Below, piece after piece: positions 40,345 to 50,722 of a DNA stretch of 64,000 nt. Every line of letters starts with the position of its first letter. Position 1 is the stretch's first letter. The translations under genes were made by a program, and so were the position numbers. The notes under the pieces are model-generated. The model was not told the origin of the DNA. It was given only the letters and a program-made list of their open reading frames with translations, and did no database searches. Source of the DNA: Mayamaea pseudoterrestris (lineage: Eukaryota; Bacillariophyta; Bacillariophyceae; Sellaphorales; Sellaphoraceae); NCBI GenBank assembly GCA_027923505.1, contig BROI01000001.1:2288001-2352000 (forward strand), in the 5' to 3' direction.

Positions 40345-41813
40345 TTTATTCTTTTAATGAATATTCCAAGTAGTGTAAGAATAGTGTAGCTCAAGAGTAT
40401 TCTCACAGTCGCCTACTCAAGTGCAGGAAGAAGGGGTGCGGCTAGAACGGAGCTGATAAATCCACCAAAACGACTAACGCAGACGCTCAACGGTTTCCCT
40501 AAATAAAACGCTCGTCAAGTCGCTCACAGCCAATAGACTTCTAGCTAGTTGTGAGTTGTCTGGTTCCTTGTAAGGTCAAAAGACTGCTATGCGAGTGGAA
40601 TCAACAAGTCCTTTTGAAGCTAGCAAGATCGACAGGTCACACGCAAAACGTGTGATGCGCAAGTCGCGGCGACCGCGAGCGTGACGTCGACACTTATGGT
40701 GAATAATGGATACAAGTATCGTACCGGTATCGATTGAGACGCGAGTGATTTTTCGTTTTTCTCGACCATCGACAATCAGCTCGCATTGACGCTCCTGATC
40801 GATTCAGATGCATATGTTTACAATAAGTTGTCCCCTGAACATAGTGGGTGCTTGATCCATGCTGTCTGTGTTACATGTAGCATGTGACTATCAATTTTAT
40901 CTACTGTCAATGAGGCAAGAAGGGCTCGTTTCGCTCGTCGGGAAGAGACAAGAGACTTATCCTTCGGAGTAATATATTGTACATTGATGGAACGAACGAG
41001 TCAACGAGGTGAAGGCTTGTAAAGCATGGCTTTGCAGGCAGCCGAGTACGACAAAGGAAGATTATCGACATCAAACACAAACCAGCACAATCAACAATCA
41101 TTAATCACCACCACCATTCCATATTCCATCCGATGTCATCGTATACTTATCAGCAGTCTTGCGAGCCATCGTTTTTAGTATCAGACTGTAAGTTAATTCA
41201 TCTTTATCTGGTTGGTACTTTGGAAGAGGGAGTGCCAAGTAACATTCAGTGTCGTCGCGTTAAATCGCAGAGACTGAAACGTCGAGTAGGATGCTAAACG
41301 TCTATTGTTTTTGAGGGCATGCACTTTATAAGATCATCTGGAATGCGAACGAGTCATTCATCGAGTGTTCTACCGGAAGTGGGTTTGCTAATGTGGTTTG
41401 AGCTGCCGATGGACCGCCTTGCGCCTTGCCTTTAGCAAGCCCCAGCACTTGCCTATTATTCACAAGCGATTGTACACAGAATGAATCGTTAAACTTGCTT
41501 TGCTACCACTTTGCTATTGATGCGATTGTCGCAAGACATACTGGTGTTTGGGAAAGTGCTAGGTCAGGAAGTCGGTCGATCGAACTATACAAGCTATTAT
41601 TGGAACCTGCCGGTACAATTTCCCGGGTCGTATAATTCAGAATAAAGCTTGTTGCTCGCCACAAATACAATGTCTTGACAAAGAGTTGCTTTATAAGGAA
41701 TCGTAGCTGCAATGTCTCACAAGCGAGCTTGCACATAGGCAACGCCAATCGATTAGGGTGACGCTACGGCAAGAGCAACCAAAGTGATTCCGCGTTACCA
41801 CTTGTGCAGCAGT
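40345..41813. other. Intergenic region, ~1.5 kb, no gene recognised
   Basis: Between the MORN-c start and the 3' end of the acyltransferase gene. No frame here has a family resemblance. One CRE-like core (tgacgtc) lies at about 40682; TGACGT cores are known in diatom CO2/cAMP-responsive promoters, but one copy proves nothing. The rest is unremarkable. Confidence 0.45.
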
Positions 41814-44123
41814 TCAAACTCCATGTAAACGTGCCGACGTCACGTTTCTCTGCAATGCGGCGCAAGGCAGCTCCACCAACAGGTAGGCCAGCAGGGCCAG
41901 TACATAGCTTATCACCGACACGCTCAAGTAGGTCATGGCAAATGTTTCGAGGCGAAAAAACTGTTTCGATGTTTCGCCAAGCTGCCATACAAACAGTACA
42001 ATTGGATGTATCAAGTAAGTCGCAAAGGTGAGGCGCGATAGTGGCGTCCAGCACCTCCAAGACAAAATGTTTGCGACGGAATGGGTACGTCCCAACGACA
42101 AGTGCATGAGAGTGGCAATGCAAATGGACCAGACAGTCCGGCTTGTAGCAGTATACAGAAACGTGGCATGAGATGACCAAAGAGATCCGCATTCGTCCAG
42201 TTCCGGCCACTCCTTATACTGGCACGGCCTTCGCGCGTACGCGCCAGTCGCCGGCAAGTAGGCCACCACCGCAAGTGTCATAAGAATCAACGCCATTGCC
42301 AATCGATGCATCCATGTCCAAGGACTTCGTCGCGACAATGCCTTCTTTGGAAGATACATGGCAACGAGCATGCCGCAAAGATAGGACTGCGCACGGATAT
42401 GAGGTTTTGCGTACGCTTCCACGTCAAATCGGGCAACGGCAGCCCCGTCAAAGGTGTTGCTACTCCACCTTCTGATGTGCGTCAAGTAGATTGTTGTAGC
42501 GACTGAAAGTATGAATAGCGTCATAGTCATTTGGAGACCTTTAGTATGTTGCGCCTGTAACGCAAACACCAACAAGGGTGCCAAGAGAAAAAGTTGCATA
42601 TCGACGGCAAGGTACCAGCTGTGATAGAAGCAGGTTTCCGTTGTTGCTGTATCCAAAGGAAGGAAATTGTTGACAAAGAATAAGTTTGTCCACGAGTAAT
42701 CATGACAGGGTCGGAGCAGCGCCATCCATTGGTACCAAAAGGGTCCTTGTCCCAAGTGCGGCGCAATCTGCGTATAAAATCCCAGCGACAAGGTGTAAAT
42801 GGGTAGTATACGGGCGGCTCGAGTAACAAGCGCTTTTGGCAAGCTTCGTAAATATCGACTCCATAGGCAGGCATTGCCATGATGCTTGCTCAAAGGCATT
42901 TTGGCTTGCAGAACATATACGACAAGGAACCCACTAATGCACAGAAAAGTATCAACAGCGAAACGACTTGAAAAAATCAGTTGACCATGAATGGTTGTTG
43001 TGACTCCATGCGGTGGCAAGAATGCGGCCGGATTGGCAAAGCCTGCGCCACTAGTGCTGGTTATGGCCATGCTATGGCCAAGCAAGATCCACAGAAGCGA
43101 ACCGACGCGTAATCCGTCCAAGCTAGCCGTCTCGGCCGACGTTGGGGCTGTCAATCGCTTCCAGTGAAGCGCCAAGTCGAACGCTTCCCAATATTGGTCG
43201 CCTTTATCAGATAGCGCATTGGTACGGTTAGATTGCAAAAGAATACTTCTTGACCCGTCGCTGTCGTGCGTGTGCATCGTGTAAGACGGTAACTGCACCT
43301 CCGTAGGGTCCACAAGTACATCGTCCAAAAGTCCAACCATTTCCCCGACATATTTCGGCGATATCAATGTGCCTTTATCGTCATCGGTAGACTCTACAGC
43401 ACTGAATTGATTATCTGATCCATATGTAGTGCTTGTAGAAATCTGTTTCACGTCAAGTGCGACTTGACTTTGCTGCAGCTTCCGCCTCGTTCGTCTGATT
43501 TGTCGACCACGACGTGTGCCGATGGCCGACAAGGCTAGCATGGAAGTAATCGTGATGAGATACAAGTATCCCCAAGGGCATAATTCCCATGCAACTTTGA
43601 ATTCTCCGCAAGTCCATCCAGTTCCCAGAAATTTGTTGATTTCTGTTATGCGCTGCAGCAGATTCACATAATCGGATTGCAACTCCTGCATTCGCGTCAG
43701 TGTCGTCACTCCATCAGTGCTCCTCGCAGCTATGAGCTCCTTTTGTGCATTTGCTACTCTCATAAGCGTCGCATTAAAGTCATCTGCGCTCAAATCGTAT
43801 GCCTGGCAGCCGAATGGAAGACATGCCGATGCGAAATTGATGCTGTCACGTTTGACGCCAGCGCCAGCAATGCATGATTGTAGCGGACACTCGTCCATGT
43901 TTCCAAGTCCTCCTCCAGCGTAAATATATGGTTGGTACAGCAATGACGACAATCCAGATGGATGCGACGATGATTCCGTCGCAAGCGTGAGAATTTTTGG
44001 ATTTAGCAGCAAATTACTCAAGGATCGAGCGCAAAATTCCGACGTTAACGCGGGTGAAAAAGAATCAAGTGACGTTGTCCATTCAGCAAATGATGCTTCG
44101 TTGTAACTAGAAGAATTGCTCAT
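41814..44123 (-). CDS. NRF-6-like acyltransferase-3 family membrane protein
   Basis: Single exon, 769 aa. The N-terminal 190 residues contain paired Cys (MDECPLQSC, ACLPFGCQAYD, GTGWTCGEF...ELCPWG), resembling the NRF domain of animal nose-resistant-to-fluoxetine proteins. After the first membrane helix (WGYLYLITITSMLALSAIG) comes a ~130-residue hydrophilic loop. The acyltransferase-3 domain then begins at SLDGLRVGSLLWILLGHS with about ten helices. The family signature CFYHSWYLAVDMQLFLLAP is clear (animal version: WTWYLxNDMQFY). The enzyme family moves acyl groups to lipids, sugars or sterols; the substrate here is unknown. Confidence 0.87.
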   Translation of the reverse strand: MSNSSSYNEASFAEWTTSLDSFSPALTSEFCARSLSNLLLNPKILTLATESSSHPSGLSSLLYQPYIYAGGGLGNMDECPLQSCIAGAGVKRDSINFASACLPFGCQAYDLSADDFNATLMRVANAQKELIAARSTDGVTTLTRMQELQSDYVNLLQRITEINKFLGTGWTCGEFKVAWELCPWGYLYLITITSMLALSAIGTRRGRQIRRTRRKLQQSQVALDVKQISTSTTYGSDNQFSAVESTDDDKGTLISPKYVGEMVGLLDDVLVDPTEVQLPSYTMHTHDSDGSRSILLQSNRTNALSDKGDQYWEAFDLALHWKRLTAPTSAETASLDGLRVGSLLWILLGHSMAITSTSGAGFANPAAFLPPHGVTTTIHGQLIFSSRFAVDTFLCISGFLVVYVLQAKMPLSKHHGNACLWSRYLRSLPKALVTRAARILPIYTLSLGFYTQIAPHLGQGPFWYQWMALLRPCHDYSWTNLFFVNNFLPLDTATTETCFYHSWYLAVDMQLFLLAPLLVFALQAQHTKGLQMTMTLFILSVATTIYLTHIRRWSSNTFDGAAVARFDVEAYAKPHIRAQSYLCGMLVAMYLPKKALSRRSPWTWMHRLAMALILMTLAVVAYLPATGAYARRPCQYKEWPELDECGSLWSSHATFLYTATSRTVWSICIATLMHLSLGRTHSVANILSWRCWTPLSRLTFATYLIHPIVLFVWQLGETSKQFFRLETFAMTYLSVSVISYVLALLAYLLVELPCAALQRNVTSARLHGV

Positions 44124-44704
44124 GGCTGTCGTTCACGTGAGCTAGGAAAACGGCGACTCCGGCATGGTGATAATGAACGATGGCATGGAACGAGTTTTGA
44201 CGATGCGCGCGCATGCATTTTCGCGAAAATGTCACATGTGTGATGGTGCGACATGCAGGAATGTGTAAATCAGCATCCCCAGTTTTTCACGGCATGTACG
44301 ATCGCTTTATACGTAGTGTTGGTCGCCAGTCTTTCCAAATTATAAAGTAGTAACGGTAGATGGCTTGACCAGGTACATTGCCTATGGCGATTGTTCAATG
44401 GATTGCAATGGCGGTCTGCAGGTAGCTAAACGAGGCACAGCGGACGCACCTTCGCGCGCGCCGCGCCATCCGATTTTTCTTCGACTCATCGGCATTTCCA
44501 TCATGCCATTCGTCGTTGCTGCACTTGATTCTGTCACATTAGGTCAACAGGGAGACTACATTACATGCTCGTACGTAAGGACGGACTAGAGCAAGGGACA
44601 GTAACGAAATCTAACGATTGAGCACTTCTCAGAGCCATTCACACACCGTCAACGCGTCGTCATCCCTCTTCACGTCTTGCGTTTCACTGTTTCGACAAGG
44701 AGGA
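44124..44704. other. Divergent upstream region
   Basis: About 580 bp between the acyltransferase gene (minus) and the plastid membrane protein gene (plus). It contains alternating purine-pyrimidine patches near 44200 (gatgcgcgcgcatgcat). No coding region is recognised. Confidence 0.4.
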
Positions 44705-46607
44705 ATGGCAGCTGATTGTCAACCCCAATTATGTCAACGAATGCTGCATGTAGTCCTATTCTCTTTAATACTTTTGCCTGTGGCAGTAGAATCTTTCGTA
44801 AATTCCGGCAATCTGCTGCAACGGAGAATACGGAGTCCATTTCAACATCCATCACCTTCCTCATTGACGCTGACAGTCAATCAGTTTAGCAGTAGCGTCG
44901 GAGAATCAATACTTGATCAAGTACAATGGATCAATAACAAGTATCAAAAGGATCAATATTCGATTGCGGCAACAAATGATCACGAAGTTGATACGAACGA
45001 TCCATTCACTATTACGAGCGTCGACGATGCCTCCTTCATGGGCGCCGGAATCGGTCGCAATGTTTACGCATCCTGGTGGAAATGGCGGAAGCAGGAAGAC
45101 GGCGCTCTTGACGTATTAAGCATTGCGAGCAATCGAACAGCGACGCAACTCATGAAAACGAGTTCCAAAGACGCTCCAGTGTGGGAGGCGCTCGCAACGC
45201 TGGAGAATGACAGTACGTACAATTACTACTCGCACCATTCGCATTGGAACGTCGTATCCTCGTCGTTCGACTACTTCAATCACTCATCAATGATGCTCTC
45301 CTTTTCTTATAACAGTGCAAGTACTTGACCGAATGGCGGCTCAAAAACCTCAACTGTCAGCTTTCGAGTTTGCCATGCTCAGTGGTGCCGTCCTTAGCGC
45401 AGCCAGTGGCCCACTTATCCTCGGCGGAACTATTACAAACTTTCTCGCTCCATCCATGGCTGCCTTCATTGCTGCCATTGGCATTGGGGCCGAATATACT
45501 GGGAAAGTAGCCGTTGCTGATAGCAAGGAGGTCGCAGCCGTGTCCATTCAATGTGCGGCTGAAGCAGAAAGTTTCCTTGCAGCAGCCGAACGCGCCAAGG
45601 CCATTACGCCTGTATGCGTTGGCGTCGGAGCAACGGCTGCTTCCTTTTCTTTACTGGTTCCAGTGTTACTTGATACGATGAACATCGCCAGCAATCTGCA
45701 ACGGGTGACGGAGATTTACCTTTTTTGTCCACTCATTTCGCTATTGGCAGCAGCTGTGGCGGACTTGTCGCTACAGGAAACAAAATCACTAGCTGCCAGA
45801 GCTATTGGAGTTGGTAACCGAAGATTTGCTAGGTCAGGACTAGTGTCGCGGACGTGGATGAGTAGCACCGAGCTGATTGAGCGGAAAAGCTCTGCCCAAT
45901 ATGACAAATGGGTCACTTTTTCGCTCTCCGTCTTGCCTGCGCCGATTATTGGCGCTTTGGTCCCAGGTGCGCTGCCTACCAAGACAATTGTTGTTACTGC
46001 CTTGGCGGCGTGCGAGACGGCATACTTTCTAGCGGCTTCGGAAAGTGTTGTAAGTCGAGCGACTGATGCAGTCGCCTTAAAGGCGCGGTCCGCTGCAGTA
46101 TGTGACACTTATGCAAACCAGGGAGCACGATCGGCTGCTATTTTGCCGTTTACTTCGGCACTGAGTGGTCTTTGTGCAGCTGCTACTGCCGCGCTTGTGG
46201 AGCTTCCCTTCATTGACGCGCTTTCGAGTGCAAATAATCCAGGTGCCATCCTCTTGCACATGGGAACGGTAGCCATCTTTCCAGCCTTGTCGGCGCTTTT
46301 TGCCGCAGCTGCAAGTGTCAGCAAGGCGAGATGTGAGGTGGATGCACAAGCTTCGGTGCTTGCAGCATCTACCATTGCCGTGCCGTATGACGACGAGGAG
46401 CAAGATCCACTTCTTCGGCCTTTTGCTGGCGTACTCGAGCTCATCACGGTAACCGTCAGTAGTTCACTCCGCATGATGGGTCGAGCTACAATGCGCCGAA
46501 ATTGGCCATGGAGTCTACTGCGAAGATGGTGGACTCGAAGAATTCAAAAGCGACGGAACGGACAAACTTATAATGATGGCGACAATGCCACACCAGCACT
46601 TGCATAG
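44705..46607 (+). CDS. Unknown plastid-targeted multi-helix membrane protein
   Basis: Exons 44705-45212 and 45316-46607 with a 103-bp intron (gtacgt...taacag) and matching phase; 599 aa. A start at 44741 is also possible and would give a shorter signal peptide (MLHVVLFSLILLPVAVESFVNS). The VESF^V context resembles the plastid cleavage motif. Residues 40-170 are soluble. From about residue 180 the protein is Ala-rich and strongly hydrophobic, with several helices (MLSGAVLSAASGPLILGG, FLAPSMAAFIAAIGIG, ITPVCVGVGATAASFSLLVPVLL, AILPFTSALSGLCAAATAALV). I do not recognise the family, and no active-site motif is visible. Similar 'unknown plastid membrane' proteins are expected in this lineage, but that is inference. 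Confidence 0.72.
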
Positions 46608-46993
46608 TAGCATCTTTGAGGAATATTAACTACAAGTTTTCATCTTTTGGCTTCAAATGTACATAATAACTTATTCTTTAACTCACAATTGTATATTTGC
46701 GATATGAATTCTTCAACGTCATGACCATTGACAAAGATTGACAGCGAAGCGCTAGCTACCAGAATGTAAACCGCAGCGACACGCTATCGTGTGGCGCGCC
46801 GTCGCGCGTGATCTTCGACTGACGATGGGAAACAATCGCAATCATTCTGCCAAGCTTGTCCATTGTGGACGCGTCGTTTCAACTCTTGAGTTTTATGACA
46901 ACCATTTTTGATATCCTTTGAAAATCCCATTCATCTCGCTAAATTTGACTGGAACAACCGAAATTGACGCTTGCCATCACGCATCGCGCCATC
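46608..46993. other. Intergenic region between two plus-strand genes
   Basis: About 390 bp with an AT-rich stretch after the upstream stop codon. The longer frame starting at 46918 is out of phase with the downstream protein and is not supported. Confidence 0.4.
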
Positions 46994-47569
46994 ATGCATC
47001 GCACCTTCCTCCTGCTTTTGATTTGTTGCTGCTCCATTACTTTCGCATGGATTCCACAACGACGGATCTATGCATCTCCGAGTGCTCGACCCATGACAGC
47101 GTCTGCTCTTGATCCGCAGAATTCGCAGCAGCAAGAAGACTCCAAGTTTGAATACGTTGAATACGACTACTTGACAGAAGCCGACTTTATCAATTCTGAA
47201 TGGGTCGTTGGAACTCTCTTTGGCAACGACAAGAAGATTCAAGAAACATGGGTTCGATTAGCACGTACAGAAGACGGGAAGAATGTTTGCTTCTGGGGCA
47301 CCAAGCAACAAGGGACGTGGAACCTTGACGTCGCCTCTCAGTTCTTGTCGATTAGTCGCGAACAAATCTACGGCAAGCAAATTTGGGCGTGTACTGTCGA
47401 CGACTACTACTATCTACAAGGAACGGTCAGAGGATGGGCTTTTTGGAAGGCTGCCAGTGTATATGGTCAATGGCAAGCGGCGCGACTGGGAGTTGACGAG
47501 GAGGAAGCAGGGCCGGCCCCATGGTTTCAAGAAGATGGCAGCGACGACACGGCTGCATCAATATCTTAA
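46994..47569 (+). CDS. Unknown small plastid-targeted protein
   Basis: Single exon, 191 aa from the ATG at 46994; an apparent start at 46964 is TTG. It begins MHRTFLLLLICCCSITFAWIPQRR, a signal peptide followed by an aromatic residue (W) at the cleavage site, as accepted for complex plastid targeting. The mature part is compact and rich in aromatic residues: EADFINSEWVVGTLFGNDK, VCFWGTKQQGTWNLDVAS and DYYYLQGTVRGWAFWKAA. It looks like a beta-barrel or lipocalin-like fold but I cannot name it. The C-terminus is acidic. Confidence 0.72.
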   Translation: MHRTFLLLLICCCSITFAWIPQRRIYASPSARPMTASALDPQNSQQQEDSKFEYVEYDYLTEADFINSEWVVGTLFGNDKKIQETWVRLARTEDGKNVCFWGTKQQGTWNLDVASQFLSISREQIYGKQIWACTVDDYYYLQGTVRGWAFWKAASVYGQWQAARLGVDEEEAGPAPWFQEDGSDDTAASIS

Positions 47570-48387
47570 CAGGTTTAGCATAGACCACACGTCGTTGAGT
47601 AGATACTATAAAATGAAATCTATATCCGCTAATAGTACAAGTTTCTTGCGTTTCCTCGTTTCACTGGTTCACTGTCAACATGTAGTGTCCATTGGACAGA
47701 CGACCAAGATGGCGCTGCAAACACAAAGCAGCAAGACCAAAGTCTAGATTTTACTCTTGCTTGGTAGTAGTTTATTGTCTAAAAAGGCTGTTAAGATACT
47801 CGCCGCAGTAACCGTCCAATTGTTGTCGTGTTCGTCGTGGTCGATTCGAACTGGGACTTGGCTTCAGGACAAGTCTCTATGGCATTCTCCAAAGCAATGT
47901 TGGCCCAGGAAAGCATGGGCTACTCCAAAGCAATGCTGCGAGGATCCTATGGACCCTCTTTTTGAAATTATCTGTACTTGTCCGGCCGCAGTAAAGGGAT
48001 GGTATAATGTGGAAGCTATGCACCTCGGCATTTGTCGGCATGTTAGTATTAGGGTTGTTACAAGTACAAGTAGATGCCAACCAGATATGCGATTGATGAG
48101 TTTACGATTGACGATCACTTAGTCGCAAGCCACTAATATTTGCAGTACCATGAAGTGTGCTGTTGCCATCGTTCGCCTACTACTCAAAGTTCGATGTATA
48201 GCGACAACATAAGGCAACATTCCGCATTACAGTCACATTTTAAAAGTCAAATGAAGTTGGATCTGCATCTACTCTTCACGTTGGCACTCCATGCCCGACG
48301 ACTCGACGATGCACCGCACCGACAACAAACCTCGCGGGCTTCATTGGATTTAGCAATCCAAACATACATGTACACATTCTTGTTCAT
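47570..48387. other. Convergent intergenic region
   Basis: About 820 bp between the small plastid protein (plus) and the heat-shock factor gene (minus). A 13-bp direct repeat (ctccaaagcaatg) occurs at 47887 and 47923. No gene was recognised. Confidence 0.45.
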
Positions 48388-50252
48388 TCAGACACTTGCG
48401 AAAGCGTCATCGGCCGGATTCGGAATAGGGCGTAGCAGTGGAAAAGTTGGCCCGAGCGGCGCCGCGTGATTTGGGTCGTTCAACTCACCAGCCTCACTTG
48501 TCGATGACGATGCAGCATCGTCCCCGTCATCTTGGCTTTGTCCGTTAGCAGTTTCTTGTATGGCGGCACTCAATGCTTGAAGGCCATGGCTATGTCGACC
48601 GGAATAAAAATGTCCAATGGTAATCGGATCACTTACTAATGATCTTGAATGTCCCACGTTCTCGAGCCCAAGTCCTGTACCTAACACGGTCGATGCGGCA
48701 GTCAATGTCGTACTTGTGCCGCAGCTCGTGCCCTCCGAGATTGCACCTTCGTTTGGATATTGCATGATTGGAGCTTTGGCAAATTTATCCACGCCGGCCA
48801 AGCTCGGCGGAGGATTTATTGACAAAAAATCGGGAAGCCCTTCTGATGACAAATCATCATCCCTCCCGTCGGCATGCCGTTGCTGATTCTTAGCTGCTAG
48901 AATCTTGCCAGTTATATTCTCCCGAGGTGTGCATGTCAGTCTGCTCGCCAAGTCTTTGCGGTTGCGTTGAAAGAGGGGATGATAGAAGCATTCTGTTCCC
49001 GAACCACTCGTCATGCGTTGAAACCCCCAGCGATGGAGCTTTCTCACGAAGGATGCATATTTGGTATGCTTGAAAACCGGTCCAAGAACGATTTTAACAA
49101 ACAGCTTGGGGTCGACAATAACAAACGACTTGCCGTCGGGCAACCATGCGACAATGTTCTCGTTGGCATCGTGGCGCATGAGCGCGTCCATGAATTTTTC
49201 CGGAAAGGTTTGCGCCTTGCGCTTTTTGTGTTTCTTTGTGACTGCTGGCCGCAATGAAGGATATGCGGATACCGCAAGGTGCGCCGAAGCGACTGTTTGG
49301 TGCTGCGGTTGCTGCCACTGTTGCTCCTGTGTCATGAATGGCTGGGCTGTCGTTGGTTGATGTCTCAAGGCAAGTTGCTGCTCAAATTGCTGAGCCTCGT
49401 TGTAGGCGAACTGCATTTGTTGCTGGAGAGCTGCCTTTTGAAGCGCGATAGCTTGCTGCGTCTGCGGCGTATCCTGCTGTTGCATTGGCTGATGGATTGA
49501 ATAGAATGAAGGGGTAGGCGCCATGGGATGTGGATCGGGCATGGCCATAGAAGGATTCCATTTGCTTGCAATCGTCGCGCCACTTGCCGAAAATGGCATC
49601 GGTTTCTGCAAATGAGATGAGCCATCGTTGTACGTGGACTGCGAAAGAAGAAGCGACGCAGTTTGCTGCTGTTGCGCTGGTTGGTAAAACGAAGCCATTG
49701 GCATGAATGCACTTTCTTGTTGTAACTGCTGCTGCAGCAGTTGCTGTTGGCGTTGCTGCAAAAGATGTGTCTGAAGATCCATTCCGTAACTTTGCTGCTG
49801 AAGCTGCTGATATGCTAACGAGTTGTTTTTCATTTGATTCATATTCATGTTTTGGGAAGAAGTCGTAAGCATCTGCTGGTTCATTTTGATTGGGAAGTGC
49901 TGCACACCGGCATGCGGAGTGGAGGCATTCATTATTTGCTGATGCCATCGAGGAGGAGATCCCATAATTTCTCCTCCAAGAATCGGCTGTCGCATGAGCT
50001 GAATCGTATTACTCTGTTGACTTTGCAGGCTTGTGTCTGCAAGGAGCGAGCGACAAACAGAGCTCTATCTCAGTAAGTGCACATCAAACGAGTTGACTTC
50101 ACATTTCACATCGTTCAAATTCTTTGTCACTTACATCCTGGAGGAAGCGTAGCACCCATTCCCAGACCAACAAAGGGGTTCGTTTCTCCTTCTTCGAGGA
50201 CATTGTCATGGTGATTGACTTCGTCGTTATACATGATGCTCGTAGCAAGCAT
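48388..50252 (-). CDS. Heat-shock transcription factor (HSF family)
   Basis: Two exons: 50135-50252 (MLATSIMYNDEVNHHDNVL...) and 48388-50036, split by a 98-bp intron with matching phase; 588 aa. A start six codons later (50234) is equally possible. The N-terminal 240 residues are Gln/Met-rich, an activation-domain-like composition. The HSF DNA-binding domain follows: AQTFPEKFMDALMRHDANEN, IVAWLPDGKSFVIVDPKLF and HTKYASFVRKLHRWGFQRM, a winged-helix fold with the recognition helix SFVRKLHRWGF. There is no clear leucine-zipper trimerisation repeat after it, only a short basic stretch. HSFs are greatly expanded in diatoms, and the DBD placed after a long Gln-rich region is a variant layout. The target genes are unknown. 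Confidence 0.9.
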
Positions 50253-50722
50253 CGTTGTTGAGACGAATGGACAACTCAATCGTTTTGCGAATGAGAATAA
50301 TGTGCACCGAAATGGTCAGGGTAGTCAATCGCCCCTGATCGTAGAATTCGCCGAGGCTTATATATTGAACATTATTGCCTTGCATGACTTTAGTCAGAGA
50401 ATGTCCAGTATCCATGTCTGTGACCAAAGTGATAGAAAACATAAGCTAAATGACCCATTGTTGAGTCCTATCATCAGGGACAACCCCCGTCAGCAATGAA
50501 TGACATCGACGACTACATCTAATTGGTCGTCGAATCCTCATGCCTGAGTCATTCTGCTCGTGAAATGTCCCAAACGTGCATATAGCGCCGCATTGGCGGC
50601 TGCTGTGAAGTACTCCGTAGATTATGTGATATCATACAGTAGCTCGGTCAGACGAGAGAAACCGAGCTATGGGCATGGCGTATAACCATATCTAGTTTAT
50701 AATCCGTCGACAATTGTAGCGC
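50253..50722. other. Intergenic region between HSF start and AS3MT end
   Basis: About 470 bp, both neighbours on the minus strand. The frame 50227-50442 overlaps the HSF leader and is not supported. Nothing else was seen. Confidence 0.4.

Noticed and set aside
47757-48122. Plus-strand 121-codon frame after the small plastid protein
   Set aside because: No start context or family resemblance; contains chance Cys/Trp-rich sequence and overlaps small direct repeats.
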